Notes: generated by a model from the letters alone, not told the origin. Positions 43,147 to 52,400 are shown, counted from the stretch's first letter. The stretch is DNA of 64,000 nt from an uncultured Helicobacteraceae bacterium (GCA_934668765.1 CAKUOH010000004.1:34516-98515), one strand, 5' to 3'. A program made the numbers and translations.

Positions 43147-43764
43147 TTATAATCCCTGCATTAGCACTGATACTAGCCCTTCCACTTCGTTTTCATCTAA
43201 AATCGCGCTTTTATTATTGCTCAAAAATTCAAAAAATCGCGCTTTTTCTATCTCAAAATCACTATTTATGCAGCGCGTATGTGCGCTTAAAAATCCCCTT
43301 GCCACGCGAATCTTATCCCCCAAAATTTCATCGCAAATAAAGCAAAAATCACCTAGTGCCTTTCGCCCCTCATTTTCTAGTAATAACGCGTATAAATCAA
43401 GCAAGGCGCGATTTGGGCTTTGACGCGTCATAATCACAAGCGCACGATTTAGCAGCTCAAAATAAAAGTTTGATATTTCCTCTGTCCCGCTTAAATGCTT
43501 GTCTAATAATCGCATAAAGCCCTGAAAATAGCGCATTTTTTGATAGTCATTCTCCCATTCAAAGCCCATTTGCGTGATTGCGCGGAGGCGAGGCATAAAA
43601 ATGCCATTGTAATCGACTTCAAAGTCGATTTTGCGTCCGATTTGAATGATGCTATGGCGAATCCCATAAAATCGATAAAGCGTTAAAAAATGGCTTTGCG
43701 TAATGATATGCACGATAATATCTTCATTTTTTAGCTTGCGAATCCCACTGATAAATCCCTGCAT
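43147..43764 (-). CDS. recO: DNA repair protein RecO, epsilon type
   Basis: A 205-aa protein matching the short RecO of Helicobacter: N-terminal OB-fold-like part (MQGFISGIRKLKNEDIIVHIIT) and a helical part with a Cys pair CFICDEIL and CINSD. RecO works with RecR to load RecA at gaps. I recall the order recO, accD, rlmH, dksA from H. pylori and it is kept here, with an extra phosphatase-family gene and recO on the other strand. Confidence 0.75.
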   Translation of the reverse strand: MQGFISGIRKLKNEDIIVHIITQSHFLTLYRFYGIRHSIIQIGRKIDFEVDYNGIFMPRLRAITQMGFEWENDYQKMRYFQGFMRLLDKHLSGTEEISNFYFELLNRALVIMTRQSPNRALLDLYALLLENEGRKALGDFCFICDEILGDKIRVARGFLSAHTRCINSDFEIEKARFFEFLSNNKSAILDENEVEGLVSVLMQGL

Positions 43765-43793
43765 TTTGCCCCAAATCTTTAAAGATTTTTGAT

Positions 43794-43799
43794 TATAAT
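43794..43799 (+). promoter_or_regulatory. -10 element before the phosphatase-family gene
   Basis: A perfect TATAAT in the gap between recO and the divergent gene at 43841, about 41 nt before the ATG. Confidence 0.5.
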
Positions 43800-43840
43800 T
43801 GCAAAATTTTAGCTAGATTCACATAAAAAAGGTAGGCAAA

Positions 43841-44563
43841 ATGAGAGATTTTATAGAGGCTACGCTAAATGCGGGGTTGCAAATCGCGCTAAATCTAAAT
43901 AGTGGCAAAGCGGAGCTTTTTGCTAAACATTCGCGCGGTGCGGGTGGCGATATAAGCATTGGCGCGGATTTGATAAGTGAGCGCGTTTTGATAGAGCAAT
44001 TAAGCGCGTTTGGCAATATTGACAGCGAAGAAGTGGGATTTATCGATAATAAAAAAGAGCGCACAATTATCATCGACCCGCTTGATGGAAGCGATAATTT
44101 TCTCTCACAAATCCCATATTATGGCGCAAGTGTGGCAATGCGCGATGAAAATGGCGCAAGTGTGGTGGGAATTATTATGAATTTTTGCAATTTAAGCGCG
44201 GTGGTGCATTTTGAAGGACGAAATTTTTATGGAAATTTGGCGCAGGGCTTTGAATCTTTTAGCAAAATAACCCCAAATAATCCCGCAAAATGTGGTATTT
44301 TTGAGGGAGCATATCGCAATCCGCAAATTTGTAAGATTCTAAATGAAAATAATATCAAATTTCGCGCTACTGGCGCACTAGCACTCTCACTTGGACTTTG
44401 TGAGAGAGTGAATTTCGTGCTTTTTGATGGCAAAAAGCGGCATTATGACTTTGAAGCGGGATTTTTAATCGCTAAAAATTTATATAAAATTGAGCGCGAA
44501 AAATTAGTGCTTATAAGCAAAGATAAACAATACTTTGATAAAATTGCAAAGATTTTATTCTAA
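43841..44563 (+). CDS. Inositol-monophosphatase-family phosphatase
   Basis: 240 aa with the family metal-binding motif IIDPLDGSDNF near residue 76 and an upstream acidic EEVGF; a C-terminal RHYDFEAGFLIAKNL replaces the usual WDxAAG. The family includes SuhB, CysQ and FBPase-type enzymes; which substrate is used cannot be told. AAAAAAGGTAGGC lies before the ATG. accD follows 15 nt after the stop. Confidence 0.75.
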   Translation: MRDFIEATLNAGLQIALNLNSGKAELFAKHSRGAGGDISIGADLISERVLIEQLSAFGNIDSEEVGFIDNKKERTIIIDPLDGSDNFLSQIPYYGASVAMRDENGASVVGIIMNFCNLSAVVHFEGRNFYGNLAQGFESFSKITPNNPAKCGIFEGAYRNPQICKILNENNIKFRATGALALSLGLCERVNFVLFDGKKRHYDFEAGFLIAKNLYKIEREKLVLISKDKQYFDKIAKILF

Positions 44564-44578
44564 AAATGGGGGCGTAAA

Positions 44579-45472
44579 ATGGCATTTTTCAAGCGTGGAA
44601 ATAGTGGCAAAGCCACAAAAAGTGGCGAAATTAAAAACGATTCAAAAGAAGTCCAAACGCAATGGATAAAGTGCAATCTCTGCGGTGCGCTAATGTATTA
44701 CAAAGAAGTGTTAGCGCAAAACTCCGTCTGCCCCAAATGTAATTATCACTTTCGCATTTCTGCAAATGAGCGAATCAAACTGCTTTTTGATGAAGGTAGC
44801 GTGAAAGAATGCGATAGGAATCTAGCCCCCATTGACCCGCTAAATTTCGTGGATAAAAAGAGCTACAAACAGCGCGTGGAGGATTATGCAAAAAAAAGTG
44901 GCGGGAGAGAAAGCTCGGCAATCGCCATTGAAGCAAAGATTAACAAGCTCCCCATTCAAGCTGTCATCTTTGACTTTGAGTTTATGGGCGGAAGTTTAGC
45001 GAGTGTAGAGGGCGAAAAAATCATCCGCGCTATAAATCGCGCCATTGACAAAAAACAAGCCCTAATTATTTGTAGCGCAAGTGGCGGAGCTAGAATGCAA
45101 GAAAGCACATTTTCGCTAATGCAAATGGCAAAGACAAGCGCGGCTTTGCAAAGATTAAGTGAATATAAACTGCCCTATATTTCTGTGCTAACCGACCCTA
45201 CAATGGGCGGGGTTAGTGCTAGTTTTGCATTTTTAGGCGATATAATCATAGCTGAACCCGGTGCAACGATAGGATTCGCAGGGGCGCGGGTTATTAAGCA
45301 AACCATTGGCGAAGATTTACCAAAAGGTTTTCAAACGGCAGAATTTCTGCTAAAACACGGGCTAATTGATATGGTGGTGGAGCGAAACGATTTGAAAAAG
45401 ACTATTAGCGATTTATTAGGAATGCTTTTTTATGAAAATAAAAATCTACACGATAAGCAAAAAAGCTCATAA
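44579..45472 (+). CDS. accD: Acetyl-CoA carboxylase carboxyltransferase beta subunit
   Basis: Transfers CO2 from biotin to acetyl-CoA with AccA, starting fatty-acid synthesis. 297 aa with the C4 zinc ribbon (CNLCGALMYYKEVLAQN, CPKC, residues 33-54) and the crotonase core FEFMGGSLASVEGEKI, CSASGGARMQES and LTDPTMGGVSASFAFLGD. GGGGGC precedes the ATG. The 3' end overlaps rlmH by 41 nt. Confidence 0.95.
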   Translation: MAFFKRGNSGKATKSGEIKNDSKEVQTQWIKCNLCGALMYYKEVLAQNSVCPKCNYHFRISANERIKLLFDEGSVKECDRNLAPIDPLNFVDKKSYKQRVEDYAKKSGGRESSAIAIEAKINKLPIQAVIFDFEFMGGSLASVEGEKIIRAINRAIDKKQALIICSASGGARMQESTFSLMQMAKTSAALQRLSEYKLPYISVLTDPTMGGVSASFAFLGDIIIAEPGATIGFAGARVIKQTIGEDLPKGFQTAEFLLKHGLIDMVVERNDLKKTISDLLGMLFYENKNLHDKQKSS

Positions 45473-45884
45473 CTGCGGAGATTACGCGACAATGTTAAAA
45501 TCTTTTGGCGTAGATTTGGAAGTAGTTAGCATAATGAATGCGCGAATCTTGGGTGCGCAAAAGATTTCGCCTGAATTGGCGCGTGAATCTTATAGCGCGG
45601 AATTAACAAAATTTATTAGCGCAGATTCGGCAAATATCGCGTTAGATTGCAAAGGCAAAGAAATGGATTCGATTGCTTTTAGCGAAATGTTGCAAAATTG
45701 CGGGACAAACAAAGTGAATTTTTTTGTGGGCGGTGCTTATGGATTCACAAGTGCATTTTTATCAAAAATGACGAATCTCTCTTTAAGCAAACTAACTTTT
45801 AGCCACAAAATCGTGCCTTTGATTTTGTGCGAACAGATTTACCGCGCATTTTGCATTGCTAATCGCCACCCATATCACAAATAA
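45432..45884 (+). CDS. rlmH: 23S rRNA (pseudouridine-1915-N3)-methyltransferase
   Basis: A SPOUT-class methyltransferase acting on helix 69 of 23S rRNA. 150 aa with NFFVGGAYGFTSAFL (SAM knot) and the C-terminal SHKIVPLILCEQIYRAFCIANRHPYHK, which fits the RlmH ending (EQxYRA....PYHK). The start ATG lies inside accD, 41 nt before the accD stop, after AGGA. Confidence 0.92.
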   Translation: MKIKIYTISKKAHNCGDYATMLKSFGVDLEVVSIMNARILGAQKISPELARESYSAELTKFISADSANIALDCKGKEMDSIAFSEMLQNCGTNKVNFFVGGAYGFTSAFLSKMTNLSLSKLTFSHKIVPLILCEQIYRAFCIANRHPYHK

Positions 45885-45895
45885 AGGAGCATTTT

Positions 45896-46267
45896 TTGAA
45901 AAAAAGCGATATTGAAAATTTTAGACAAAAGCTAGAATCTTTGCGCACTCAAGCCATCAAAAAGATTCGTGCCACAAGCGAAAATATCCACTTGCTAAAT
46001 GCGCTAAATCAAAGCGAGGAAGCAGAGCTAGGAAGCGTGATGAGTATCGCAAAGATTGATGAAAATCGCGCCTATGCAAATAGCAGTGAGTTAGATGAGA
46101 TTGAACGCGCATTAGATAAAATCAAGCGAGATATTTATGGCATTTGCGAAATGTGTGGCGATGAGATTCATAGCGAACGCTTGGAGGCAAAGCCATTTGC
46201 GAGATTTTGCATAAAATGCAGAGAGATTTTTGAAACAAACAACCAAAACAAAAGGATTGCAAGATGA
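45896..46267 (+). CDS. dksA: DksA/TraR-type zinc-finger regulator
   Basis: 123 aa: an N-terminal coiled coil (about 1-75) and a C4 zinc finger YGICEMCGDEIHSERLEAKPFARFCIKCRE near residue 82. DksA-type proteins enter the RNA polymerase secondary channel and act with ppGpp. The usual DxxDxA tip is represented by EAELGSVMSIAKIDENRAY, so it diverges from E. coli DksA. The start is TTG with AAAGGAG upstream. Stop overlaps the next ATG (ATGA). Confidence 0.82.
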   Translation: MKKSDIENFRQKLESLRTQAIKKIRATSENIHLLNALNQSEEAELGSVMSIAKIDENRAYANSSELDEIERALDKIKRDIYGICEMCGDEIHSERLEAKPFARFCIKCREIFETNNQNKRIAR

Positions 46268-47277
46268 TTATAAAATATTATCCCGTTACGATGTTGATTT
46301 TAGGCGCGTTGGTAGGCTTTTATGTGTGGACACTTACAAGCGAATCGTTTTTGTGGAGTGTGCCTTTTAGCGATAAGGCTTATGATATGCCGATTGCTGT
46401 GTATATTACAATGATAATTTATGCGGTGTTTGCAATTAGCCTAATTTTTATTTTTACTGATAGAATGGGCATTTTTATCGAAAATAACGCAATAAAGGCA
46501 GACAAAAAGACGCTAATTAGCAAGATTAAAAATAAAATCATCGCACGAAATGATGATAAGTTAAATCTAAAAACAGAGACTTTTAAAGACATAGGAAGCA
46601 TTATTGATAGCGTGGAGATTGCGCCAAAACCACACGCAACTTGCACAAATAATGACATTAAAAAGCTTTTAGCGATGTATGAAAATCTACAAAATGGCGA
46701 GGAAATCGATGTGCATAAGTTTAATATCCCGCAAACTAGCCCACTTTTCACGCTAAATGTCAAAAATAGCATTGCTAAAAATTACAAAAACGGACTGCCG
46801 ATTCTAAAAAATAAAAATTACATTTACGAGCTTAAAAAATGCGCATTTTTGGCTATGCTAAATAATGCGGATTCAAAGGAAATCGAAAAGTATAAGGATA
46901 GCATAAGCTATGATAGAGAGATTAGCTTGGCGGTGTTTGAAGCGTATTTGGCGGGGAAAATGGAGCTAAATTTGCAGGATTTTTCAAATATCTGCAAAAA
47001 TGCGAAATTTAGCAAAGATGATTATTTGATATGTGCTAAAAATATGAAGCGCAAACATAGCCCAAATGAGTGGATAAAGCTATTTGAATATTTGGCTGAT
47101 AATGATGATAGCGCGGAGGAAGCGTATCTTTTTGTGCTTTTGGATTTAGAAATGCTCCAAGAGGCAAAAAATCGCCTAAAATCCCAGCCAAGCTATGAAC
47201 ATCTCAATGTCCGCGCATATTTGGACTTAAAGAGTGCTGGAAAGTCGTATCCTACGGAGTTATTTTTTATAAGCTAA
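46264..47277 (+). CDS. Membrane protein of unknown function
   Basis: 337 aa. Two N-terminal membrane segments (VTMLILGALVGFYVWTL and AVYITMIIYAVFAISLIFIF), then a hydrophilic, largely helical cytoplasmic part (about residues 75-337) with repeat-like helices. No family is recognised. It is coupled to dksA by a 4-nt overlap and I recall a gene of this kind in the same place in H. pylori. Confidence 0.7.
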   Translation: MIIKYYPVTMLILGALVGFYVWTLTSESFLWSVPFSDKAYDMPIAVYITMIIYAVFAISLIFIFTDRMGIFIENNAIKADKKTLISKIKNKIIARNDDKLNLKTETFKDIGSIIDSVEIAPKPHATCTNNDIKKLLAMYENLQNGEEIDVHKFNIPQTSPLFTLNVKNSIAKNYKNGLPILKNKNYIYELKKCAFLAMLNNADSKEIEKYKDSISYDREISLAVFEAYLAGKMELNLQDFSNICKNAKFSKDDYLICAKNMKRKHSPNEWIKLFEYLADNDDSAEEAYLFVLLDLEMLQEAKNRLKSQPSYEHLNVRAYLDLKSAGKSYPTELFFIS

Positions 47278-47646
47278 AATAGCTTGAATTTGGGGCGATT
47301 CGTGGAATCGTTAGCGTTTAAAAGAATCGTCATTACTTTGGCGATTCAAATGCCAAAGCAATCCACAAAGTTTTGCCATAACTTGCAAGGCAAGTCTCGC
47401 GATGATAGAATTTTTTGCGTAAAAATTCATACTCATAACATCAAATGTGTATAAAAATGGCGGTGGATTGTAGTTTTGCTTGACTTATAAAATCATTAAA
47501 TGCAAAATCATTTGACAAGGAATCTAAATTTTAGCTAACTTTAAGCAAAAAAGCGCGAATCGCCCTGCATTGCGACTTTATGCAAAGTTTAAGAATCCAA
47601 GTTGTAAAATTCCACTCTTTTATTCTAAATTTCAAAAGGAACAATA
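47278..47646. other. Intergenic region with family A hairpins
   Basis: 369 bp. It holds a head-to-head family A pair: 47330-47364 (TCATTAC, stem TTTGGC/GCCAAA, GCAATCC) and, inverted, 47373-47405 (on minus TCATCGCGAG, stem ACTTGC/GCAAGT, ATGGCAA). The rest shows no gene; the promoter of the nitroreductase gene should be here but is not assigned. Confidence 0.65.
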
Positions 47647-48270
47647 ATGAATGACTTTCAAAAGGCTTTGCAATTCCGCCACGCGTGTAAAATTTTTGAT
47701 GAAACAAAAGCGATTCCAAGCGAACAATTTAATGAAATCCTTGATGCTGGGCGAATGAGTCCTAGCTCTATGGGCGTTGAGCCTACGCGCTTTCTTGTGG
47801 TGCGCAATAAAGATTTGCGCGAAAAGCTAAAAGAGGCTTGTTGGGGGCAGATTCAGCTTACAAGTGCAAGTGAAGTTGTCGTGCTAAAATGTCTGCTTCA
47901 AAGCATAATCCCGCCGTCAAATTATATAAATTTTATGTCATTTAGACGCGGAAAAACAGATGAGGGGCGAAAAAAATGGGTTGAAATATATAAAAATATG
48001 CTTGATTCAAAGGAATCTTGCGGTGTTTCGGTGCGCCATTGGGTAGAGAAAAATAGCTATTTGGCTGGTAGCACGATGATGAATTATGCGGCATATCTTG
48101 GCATAGATTCGTGTGCGATTGAGGGATTTGATGACAAGGCAGTAAATAACGCGCTAGGAATCGACACATTTAAGGAATGCGTGAGTATGATTTTGACCTT
48201 TGGTTATCGCATAAAAGAACAACAAAAGCGTTATCGATTAAATTTAGATGAAATCGTAGAATACAAGTGA
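47647..48270 (+). CDS. Nitroreductase-family NAD(P)H oxidoreductase
   Basis: A 207-aa flavoprotein: FRHACKIFDETKAIPSEQFNEILDAGRMSPSSMGVEPTRFLVV at the start is the nitroreductase/FMN motif, and LGIDSCAIEGFDDKAVNNALGI near residue 155 the family C-terminal motif. It resembles the RdxA/FrxA branch of Helicobacter, whose members activate metronidazole; which one it matches is not decided. AAAGGAACAATA precedes the ATG. nrdA follows after 10 nt. Confidence 0.85.
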   Translation: MNDFQKALQFRHACKIFDETKAIPSEQFNEILDAGRMSPSSMGVEPTRFLVVRNKDLREKLKEACWGQIQLTSASEVVVLKCLLQSIIPPSNYINFMSFRRGKTDEGRKKWVEIYKNMLDSKESCGVSVRHWVEKNSYLAGSTMMNYAAYLGIDSCAIEGFDDKAVNNALGIDTFKECVSMILTFGYRIKEQQKRYRLNLDEIVEYK

Positions 48271-48280
48271 GGCGTGGAAA

Positions 48281-50656
48281 ATGAGCGGTTTAAATGTAAT
48301 CAAACGAAACGGGCGAATCGAGCCACTAGACATTACCAAAATCCAAAAATACACAAGCTCCGCAGTAGAAGGTTTAAGCGGGGTTAGCCAAAGCGAGTTA
48401 GAAGTCGATGCCAAAATCCACTTCCGCGATAGAATCACCACAGAAGAAATCCAAATCACGCTAATTAAAACCGCAGTTGATAAAATCGATTTAGATACGC
48501 CAAATTGGAGTTTTGTGGCAGCAAGGTTATTTTTGTATGATTTATATCACAAAGTTAGCGCATTTACAGGATATAAACATTTGCGCGACTACCTTAAAAA
48601 AGGGCAAGATGAGGGCAAAATTTTAAAAGGATTTACCGAGCGATTTGACTTAGATTTTCTAAATAGCAAGATTGTGCCAAATCGCGACTTGCAGTTTAAT
48701 TATTTAGGCATAAAAACGCTTTATGATAGGTATTTGATTAAGGATAAGGGGAATAAGCCCATTGAGTTGCCACAGCATATGTTTATGGCAATCGCAATGT
48801 TTTTAGCGCATAGGGAAAAAGAGCCAAATGAATGGGCGGTGAAGTTTTATGATGTGATTTCTAAATTTGAAGTAATGTGCGCTACGCCTACTCTTGCAAA
48901 TGCTAGAAGCACTCGCCATCAATTAAGTTCGTGTTATGTAGGCAGTATGCCTGATAATATTGAGGGGATTTTTGATTCGTATAAAGAAATGGCACTATTA
49001 AGCAAATATGGCGGTGGAATCGGCTGGGATTTTAGTAAGATTCGTGCTTTGGGGAGTTTTATCGATGCGCATAAAAATGCCGCTGGTGGCGTTGTGCCGT
49101 TTCTTAAAATCACAAATGATGTTGCCGTAGCAGTAGATCAATTAGGCACGAGAAAAGGCGCGATTGCGACATATTTAGAAGTGTGGCATATTGATGTGAT
49201 TGATTTTATTGATTTGCGAAAAAATAGTGGCGAGGAGCGGCGCAGGACGCACGATTTATTCCCTGCGCTTTGGATTTGCGACTTGTTTATGAAGCGCGTG
49301 GAGGAAAACGCACTTTGGACGCTCTTTGACCCTTATGAATGTGGCGAGTTAAGCGAGTGCTATGGCGAGGAATTTGAGCGTAAATATATCGCATTAGAGG
49401 AGCGAGATGACATTATCAAGGAAGTGATAAACGCAAAAGAATTGTGGAAAAAGATTTTGACAAATTATTTTGAAGCGGGAATGCCATTTTTGTGCTTTAA
49501 AGATAATGCCAATCGTGTAAATCCAAACGCCCACGCGGGTATCATTCGTAGCTCCAATCTCTGCACCGAGATTTTTCAAAATACAAATCCCACGCATTAC
49601 AAGGCGCGTGTGGAGTTTGAGGATGGGAGCTTTGAGCTATATGAGGAAAGCGATGAGGTGAAGTTAGATTCAGGCGTGATAAAAAAGGCAAATAAAATCA
49701 CTTCGCTTGATAGCGTGAATGGCAAAGCGGTTTTTATGACGGAGCGCGTGGGATTTGGTGGCGATACGGCGGTTTGTAATTTGGCAAGTGTGAATCTTAG
49801 CAAGATTAACACCAAAGAAAATATCGAGCGCGTAGTCCCCATAGCCGTGCGAATGCTAGATAATGTGATTGATTTAAACTTCTATCCCACGCGAAAAGTC
49901 CGCGTAACGAATCTAAAAAATCGCGCCATTGGGCTAGGCGTAATGGGCGAGGCAGAAATGCTTGCCACAAATCAAATAGAGTGGGGCAGTGAGGGGCATT
50001 TCGCAAAAATCGATAAGATTATGGAGCTAATTAGCTTTAATGCCATTAGTGCAAGTGCGGATTTAGCGCGTGAGAAAGGCAAATATGCGGAGTTTGATGG
50101 CAGTCAATGGAGCAAGGGCGTTTTCCCCATTGATTTGGCAAATGTGGAGGCGTTAAAACTCACGGAGCGGACTTTGCTAGATATGTGTGATTGGGAATCT
50201 TTGCGTTCAAAAGTCAAAGAACAGGGCATTCGCAATGGCTATCTTATGGCAATCGCGCCTACTAGTTCAATAAGCATTTTGGTAGGCACTACACAGACTA
50301 TTGAGCCGATTTATCGCAAAAAGTGGTTTGAGGAAAATTTAAGCGGAATGATTCCAAATGTCGTGCCAAATCTTACGCTTGATTCGTTTAACTTTTACAA
50401 AAACGCTTATGAAATCGACCAAATGAATATTATAAAAGCTGCTGCGATTCGCCAAAAGTGGCTTGACCAAGGGCAGAGCGTCAATATTTTTATGGATTTA
50501 TCAAAGGCTAGTGGGAAGTATCTCAATGACATTTACACGCTTGCGTGGAAGTTAGGGCTAAAAAGCACATATTATTTGCGCTCCCAAAGTCCAGATGCAG
50601 AAAAGCAGACGCAAGGGGTGGTGGATAGAAGTGTGGAGTGTTTTAGTTGTCAGTAA
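48281..50656 (+). CDS. nrdA: Class Ia ribonucleoside-diphosphate reductase, alpha subunit
   Basis: Reduces NDPs to dNDPs. 791 aa with the ATP-cone (NVIKRNGRIEPLDITKIQKY), catalytic LSSCYVGSMPDN (first redox Cys), SSNLCTEIFQNT (catalytic Asn/Cys/Glu), DTAVCNLASVNLSKI (second redox Cys), and the C-terminal Cys pair CFSC that takes electrons from thioredoxin. The allosteric and radical-transfer tail looks complete. nrdB is not in the window. The gene ends next to a decayed repeat. Confidence 0.95.
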   Translation: MSGLNVIKRNGRIEPLDITKIQKYTSSAVEGLSGVSQSELEVDAKIHFRDRITTEEIQITLIKTAVDKIDLDTPNWSFVAARLFLYDLYHKVSAFTGYKHLRDYLKKGQDEGKILKGFTERFDLDFLNSKIVPNRDLQFNYLGIKTLYDRYLIKDKGNKPIELPQHMFMAIAMFLAHREKEPNEWAVKFYDVISKFEVMCATPTLANARSTRHQLSSCYVGSMPDNIEGIFDSYKEMALLSKYGGGIGWDFSKIRALGSFIDAHKNAAGGVVPFLKITNDVAVAVDQLGTRKGAIATYLEVWHIDVIDFIDLRKNSGEERRRTHDLFPALWICDLFMKRVEENALWTLFDPYECGELSECYGEEFERKYIALEERDDIIKEVINAKELWKKILTNYFEAGMPFLCFKDNANRVNPNAHAGIIRSSNLCTEIFQNTNPTHYKARVEFEDGSFELYEESDEVKLDSGVIKKANKITSLDSVNGKAVFMTERVGFGGDTAVCNLASVNLSKINTKENIERVVPIAVRMLDNVIDLNFYPTRKVRVTNLKNRAIGLGVMGEAEMLATNQIEWGSEGHFAKIDKIMELISFNAISASADLAREKGKYAEFDGSQWSKGVFPIDLANVEALKLTERTLLDMCDWESLRSKVKEQGIRNGYLMAIAPTSSISILVGTTQTIEPIYRKKWFEENLSGMIPNVVPNLTLDSFNFYKNAYEIDQMNIIKAAAIRQKWLDQGQSVNIFMDLSKASGKYLNDIYTLAWKLGLKSTYYLRSQSPDAEKQTQGVVDRSVECFSCQ

Positions 50657-51035
50657 AAGGCGCGTTGTCTCGTGGTGGCTTTTGTGGGATTCGGCGCATT
50701 AAACTACTCAATGGACTTTATGTCCTATTTTCGCAGTTTTGTGCTTGAAAACCCACGAAATCCACTCACGATACTTCCGCGCGGGACACTTTTAGTTTTT
50801 TGTTAATTTTGCTAACGCAAAACAAACGAAGTGCAGTTTCTTTAGTAAAATCGCAACTACTTCGGTTATGATTCGTTACACAAATCAAATCTTAACAATC
50901 CAGTCATACTGGGCGGAACGCAGTGTAGAGAATAATCCAAAAATAAATAACTCGTCATTGCGAGGCGAATCGTAGATTCGCGCAAAGCAATCTACTTTTT
51001 ATTTTTAGATTCCTGCGAATCTTAAAATCTTTATC
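50657..51035. other. Repeat-filled intergenic region after nrdA
   Basis: 379 bp between nrdA and the toxin gene. It holds a decayed family C copy (C11, about 50660-50790), a further fragment AAATCGCAACTACTTCGGTT (about 50850), and a family A hairpin at 50954-50993 (TCATTGCGAG, stem GCGAATC-gta-GATTCGC, GCAAAGCAATC). No gene is seen. Confidence 0.65.
50660..50790 (+). repeat. Decayed family C element, copy C11
   Basis: Identified by its long-class loop, AAACTACTCAATGGAC ... GTCCTATTTTCGCAG, which matches the ispB and carB loops, and by the right end CACTCACGATACTTCCGCGC. The stem is no longer well paired. Confidence 0.55.
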
Positions 51036-51308
51036 TTAAAATAACTCACTATGTGAGCCTACATTCACGCAAGTAAGGATTAGTAAGTCATCTTGCTTTT
51101 TGTAGATTAGCAATAAATCAGGGCGAATATGGCATTCTCTGTGATTTATCCATTCGCCCTTTAGCGCGTGGTCGTTGTATTTTGGTTCTAAAATCTCGTC
51201 ATTTGCGAGTCTATCAATAATATCCTCTATTTCTCCTAATGTGCAAATATCTCTAATTTTTTTAATTGCTTTTTTAAAAGCTTTGCTTCGCTTGATTATG
51301 TAAGTCAT
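51036..51308 (-). CDS. YafQ/RelE-type mRNA interferase toxin
   Basis: A 90-aa toxin of a type II system. KGEWINHRECHIRPDLLLIYKK and the end VNVGSHSELF match YafQ-type toxins of Helicobacter; the conserved His and the C-terminal Phe are the expected active-site residues for ribosome-dependent mRNA cleavage. The ATG at 51308 overlaps the antitoxin stop (ATGA), so antitoxin and toxin are coupled. The longer ORF start lies 9 nt upstream inside the antitoxin. Confidence 0.88.
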   Translation of the reverse strand: MTYIIKRSKAFKKAIKKIRDICTLGEIEDIIDRLANDEILEPKYNDHALKGEWINHRECHIRPDLLLIYKKQDDLLILTCVNVGSHSELF

Positions 51309-51556
51309 TTTAAGCAATCTGCTAATAATTCTTTAGCGTTTTTGTAGCTAGGATATTTATACGGATTTTTGGCAATATCCTCGCTCTCTTTTAGTGCCTC
51401 TCTCATTTCTTTTGTCATTTTTGGCGTGTAGTTATGTGCCTTGCAAATGGGGCATTCGTTGTCATTTTTTGTAATGACTAAATCCTTATTAAACCCTCTC
51501 AAACTCTCAATTACTTGCAAAGTTTCGGCATTCGCATTTTCCACAATCAAAGTCAT
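51305..51556 (-). CDS. Antitoxin of the YafQ-type pair
   Basis: An 83-aa protein directly upstream of the toxin. It begins TLIVENANAETLQVIESLRGFN, a likely DNA-binding or dimerisation segment, carries a CPIC with neighbouring His, and ends in a helical toxin-binding tail (REALKESEDIAKNPYKYPSY). A strong AAGGAG before the ATG at 51556 sets the start, 30 nt inside the longer ORF. Such antitoxins usually repress their own operon. Confidence 0.8.
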   Translation of the reverse strand: MTLIVENANAETLQVIESLRGFNKDLVITKNDNECPICKAHNYTPKMTKEMREALKESEDIAKNPYKYPSYKNAKELLADCLK

Positions 51557-51666
51557 TTTATCGCTCCTTAAAAATTTATTGCGCAATTATAGCCAAAATA
51601 TGTTTTATGTTATATTGTATAAAAATTCCATAAAATTTTTGTTGCTATTTAAATAAATTAAGCAAA

Positions 51667-51696
51667 CTTTAAGCTAGGGGGGGGGCAAAATACATT
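51667..51696 (+). promoter_or_regulatory. Poly-G promoter region of the lipoprotein gene
   Basis: A G9 tract (51677-51685) lies in the 18-nt gap between a weak -35-like CTTTAA and a -10-like TACATT (51691). Slippage of the tract would change the spacing. The assignment of -35 and -10 is tentative; the tract itself is certain. Confidence 0.45.
51677..51685 (+). repeat. G9 homopolymer tract
   Basis: Nine G, 43 nt before the ATG of the lipoprotein gene at 51729, in non-coding DNA. Confidence 0.9.
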
Positions 51697-51728
51697 TTTT
51701 ATTTTAAATATTAGGAGAGGCAAAAACA

Positions 51729-52400
51729 ATGAAAATAATTAAAATAAAAAATTGGGCAGCATTAGCAGTTTGTGTAGCAGTAGTTTTTGGATTTAGCGGT
51801 TGTCTTAGTGCCTTTAAAGATGGATATAACTTCAATCTAAGTGCTAATGAAGTATTTGGTGGCAGTAAAGATAAATCTCAAAAAAAGGCTAAATATGAGC
51901 CAGAATTAGGCAAAAATACCGTGCTTAATATAAAAAACGAAGGTGTATTGGAAATAGAGATGGGTGAGGTAGATGATAATGGTGGAGGGGTAGTTCCTTT
52001 AGCGAATGCTGCACTTTATGGTGGCAGTGGTAAATGCCAAACTTATCATTATTTTAAAAAGGGCACTAGTAAATATGTGCAAGATAGAGTTATTGATACG
52101 ATACCTAATTATAGAGCAGAATACGAGGAAGACACAAGAGATACTTGGGCTCCAACGCTTATTACACAAAGTGAGTATGATAAACTTACCACAAAACAAG
52201 CAAGTGAATATGAATCTATTTTTGGCAAAAGTAATGACGAACTAGGTTGGCCTCGCCTTCTATATTTTAAATCTAGAGGTTGCCCTCCAAAGAGAGATGG
52301 CACATATAAGCTTGAAGTTGAGGTATATTTTCCAGTTGGTGTTAATACTAGTGGAAAAGAAAGCAAATTTACTTTTGAATTATTAAGTGATGATAAATAG
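51729..52400 (+). CDS. Lipoprotein of unknown function
   Basis: 223 aa with a signal peptide and clear lipobox (VVFGFSGC, Cys about residue 26). The mature protein is hydrophilic, with a VLEIEMGEVDDNGGGVV strand, two further cysteines (GKCQTYHY, RGCPPKRDG) that may form a disulfide, and a beta-rich end (YKLEVEVYFPVGVN). No family is recognised. TTAGGAGAGG precedes the ATG. Expression is probably phase-variable through the upstream poly-G. Base composition looks slightly more AT-rich than its neighbours, so recent acquisition is possible. Confidence 0.7.
   Translation: MKIIKIKNWAALAVCVAVVFGFSGCLSAFKDGYNFNLSANEVFGGSKDKSQKKAKYEPELGKNTVLNIKNEGVLEIEMGEVDDNGGGVVPLANAALYGGSGKCQTYHYFKKGTSKYVQDRVIDTIPNYRAEYEEDTRDTWAPTLITQSEYDKLTTKQASEYESIFGKSNDELGWPRLLYFKSRGCPPKRDGTYKLEVEVYFPVGVNTSGKESKFTFELLSDDK

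Noticed and set aside
47647-48270. Naming the nitroreductase rdxA or frxA
   Set aside because: Family motifs fit but sequence read by eye does not separate the branches, and the neighbours do not decide.
50657-51035. A degraded gene between nrdA and the toxin
   Set aside because: Open frames are short and the sequence is explained by decayed family C and A repeats.
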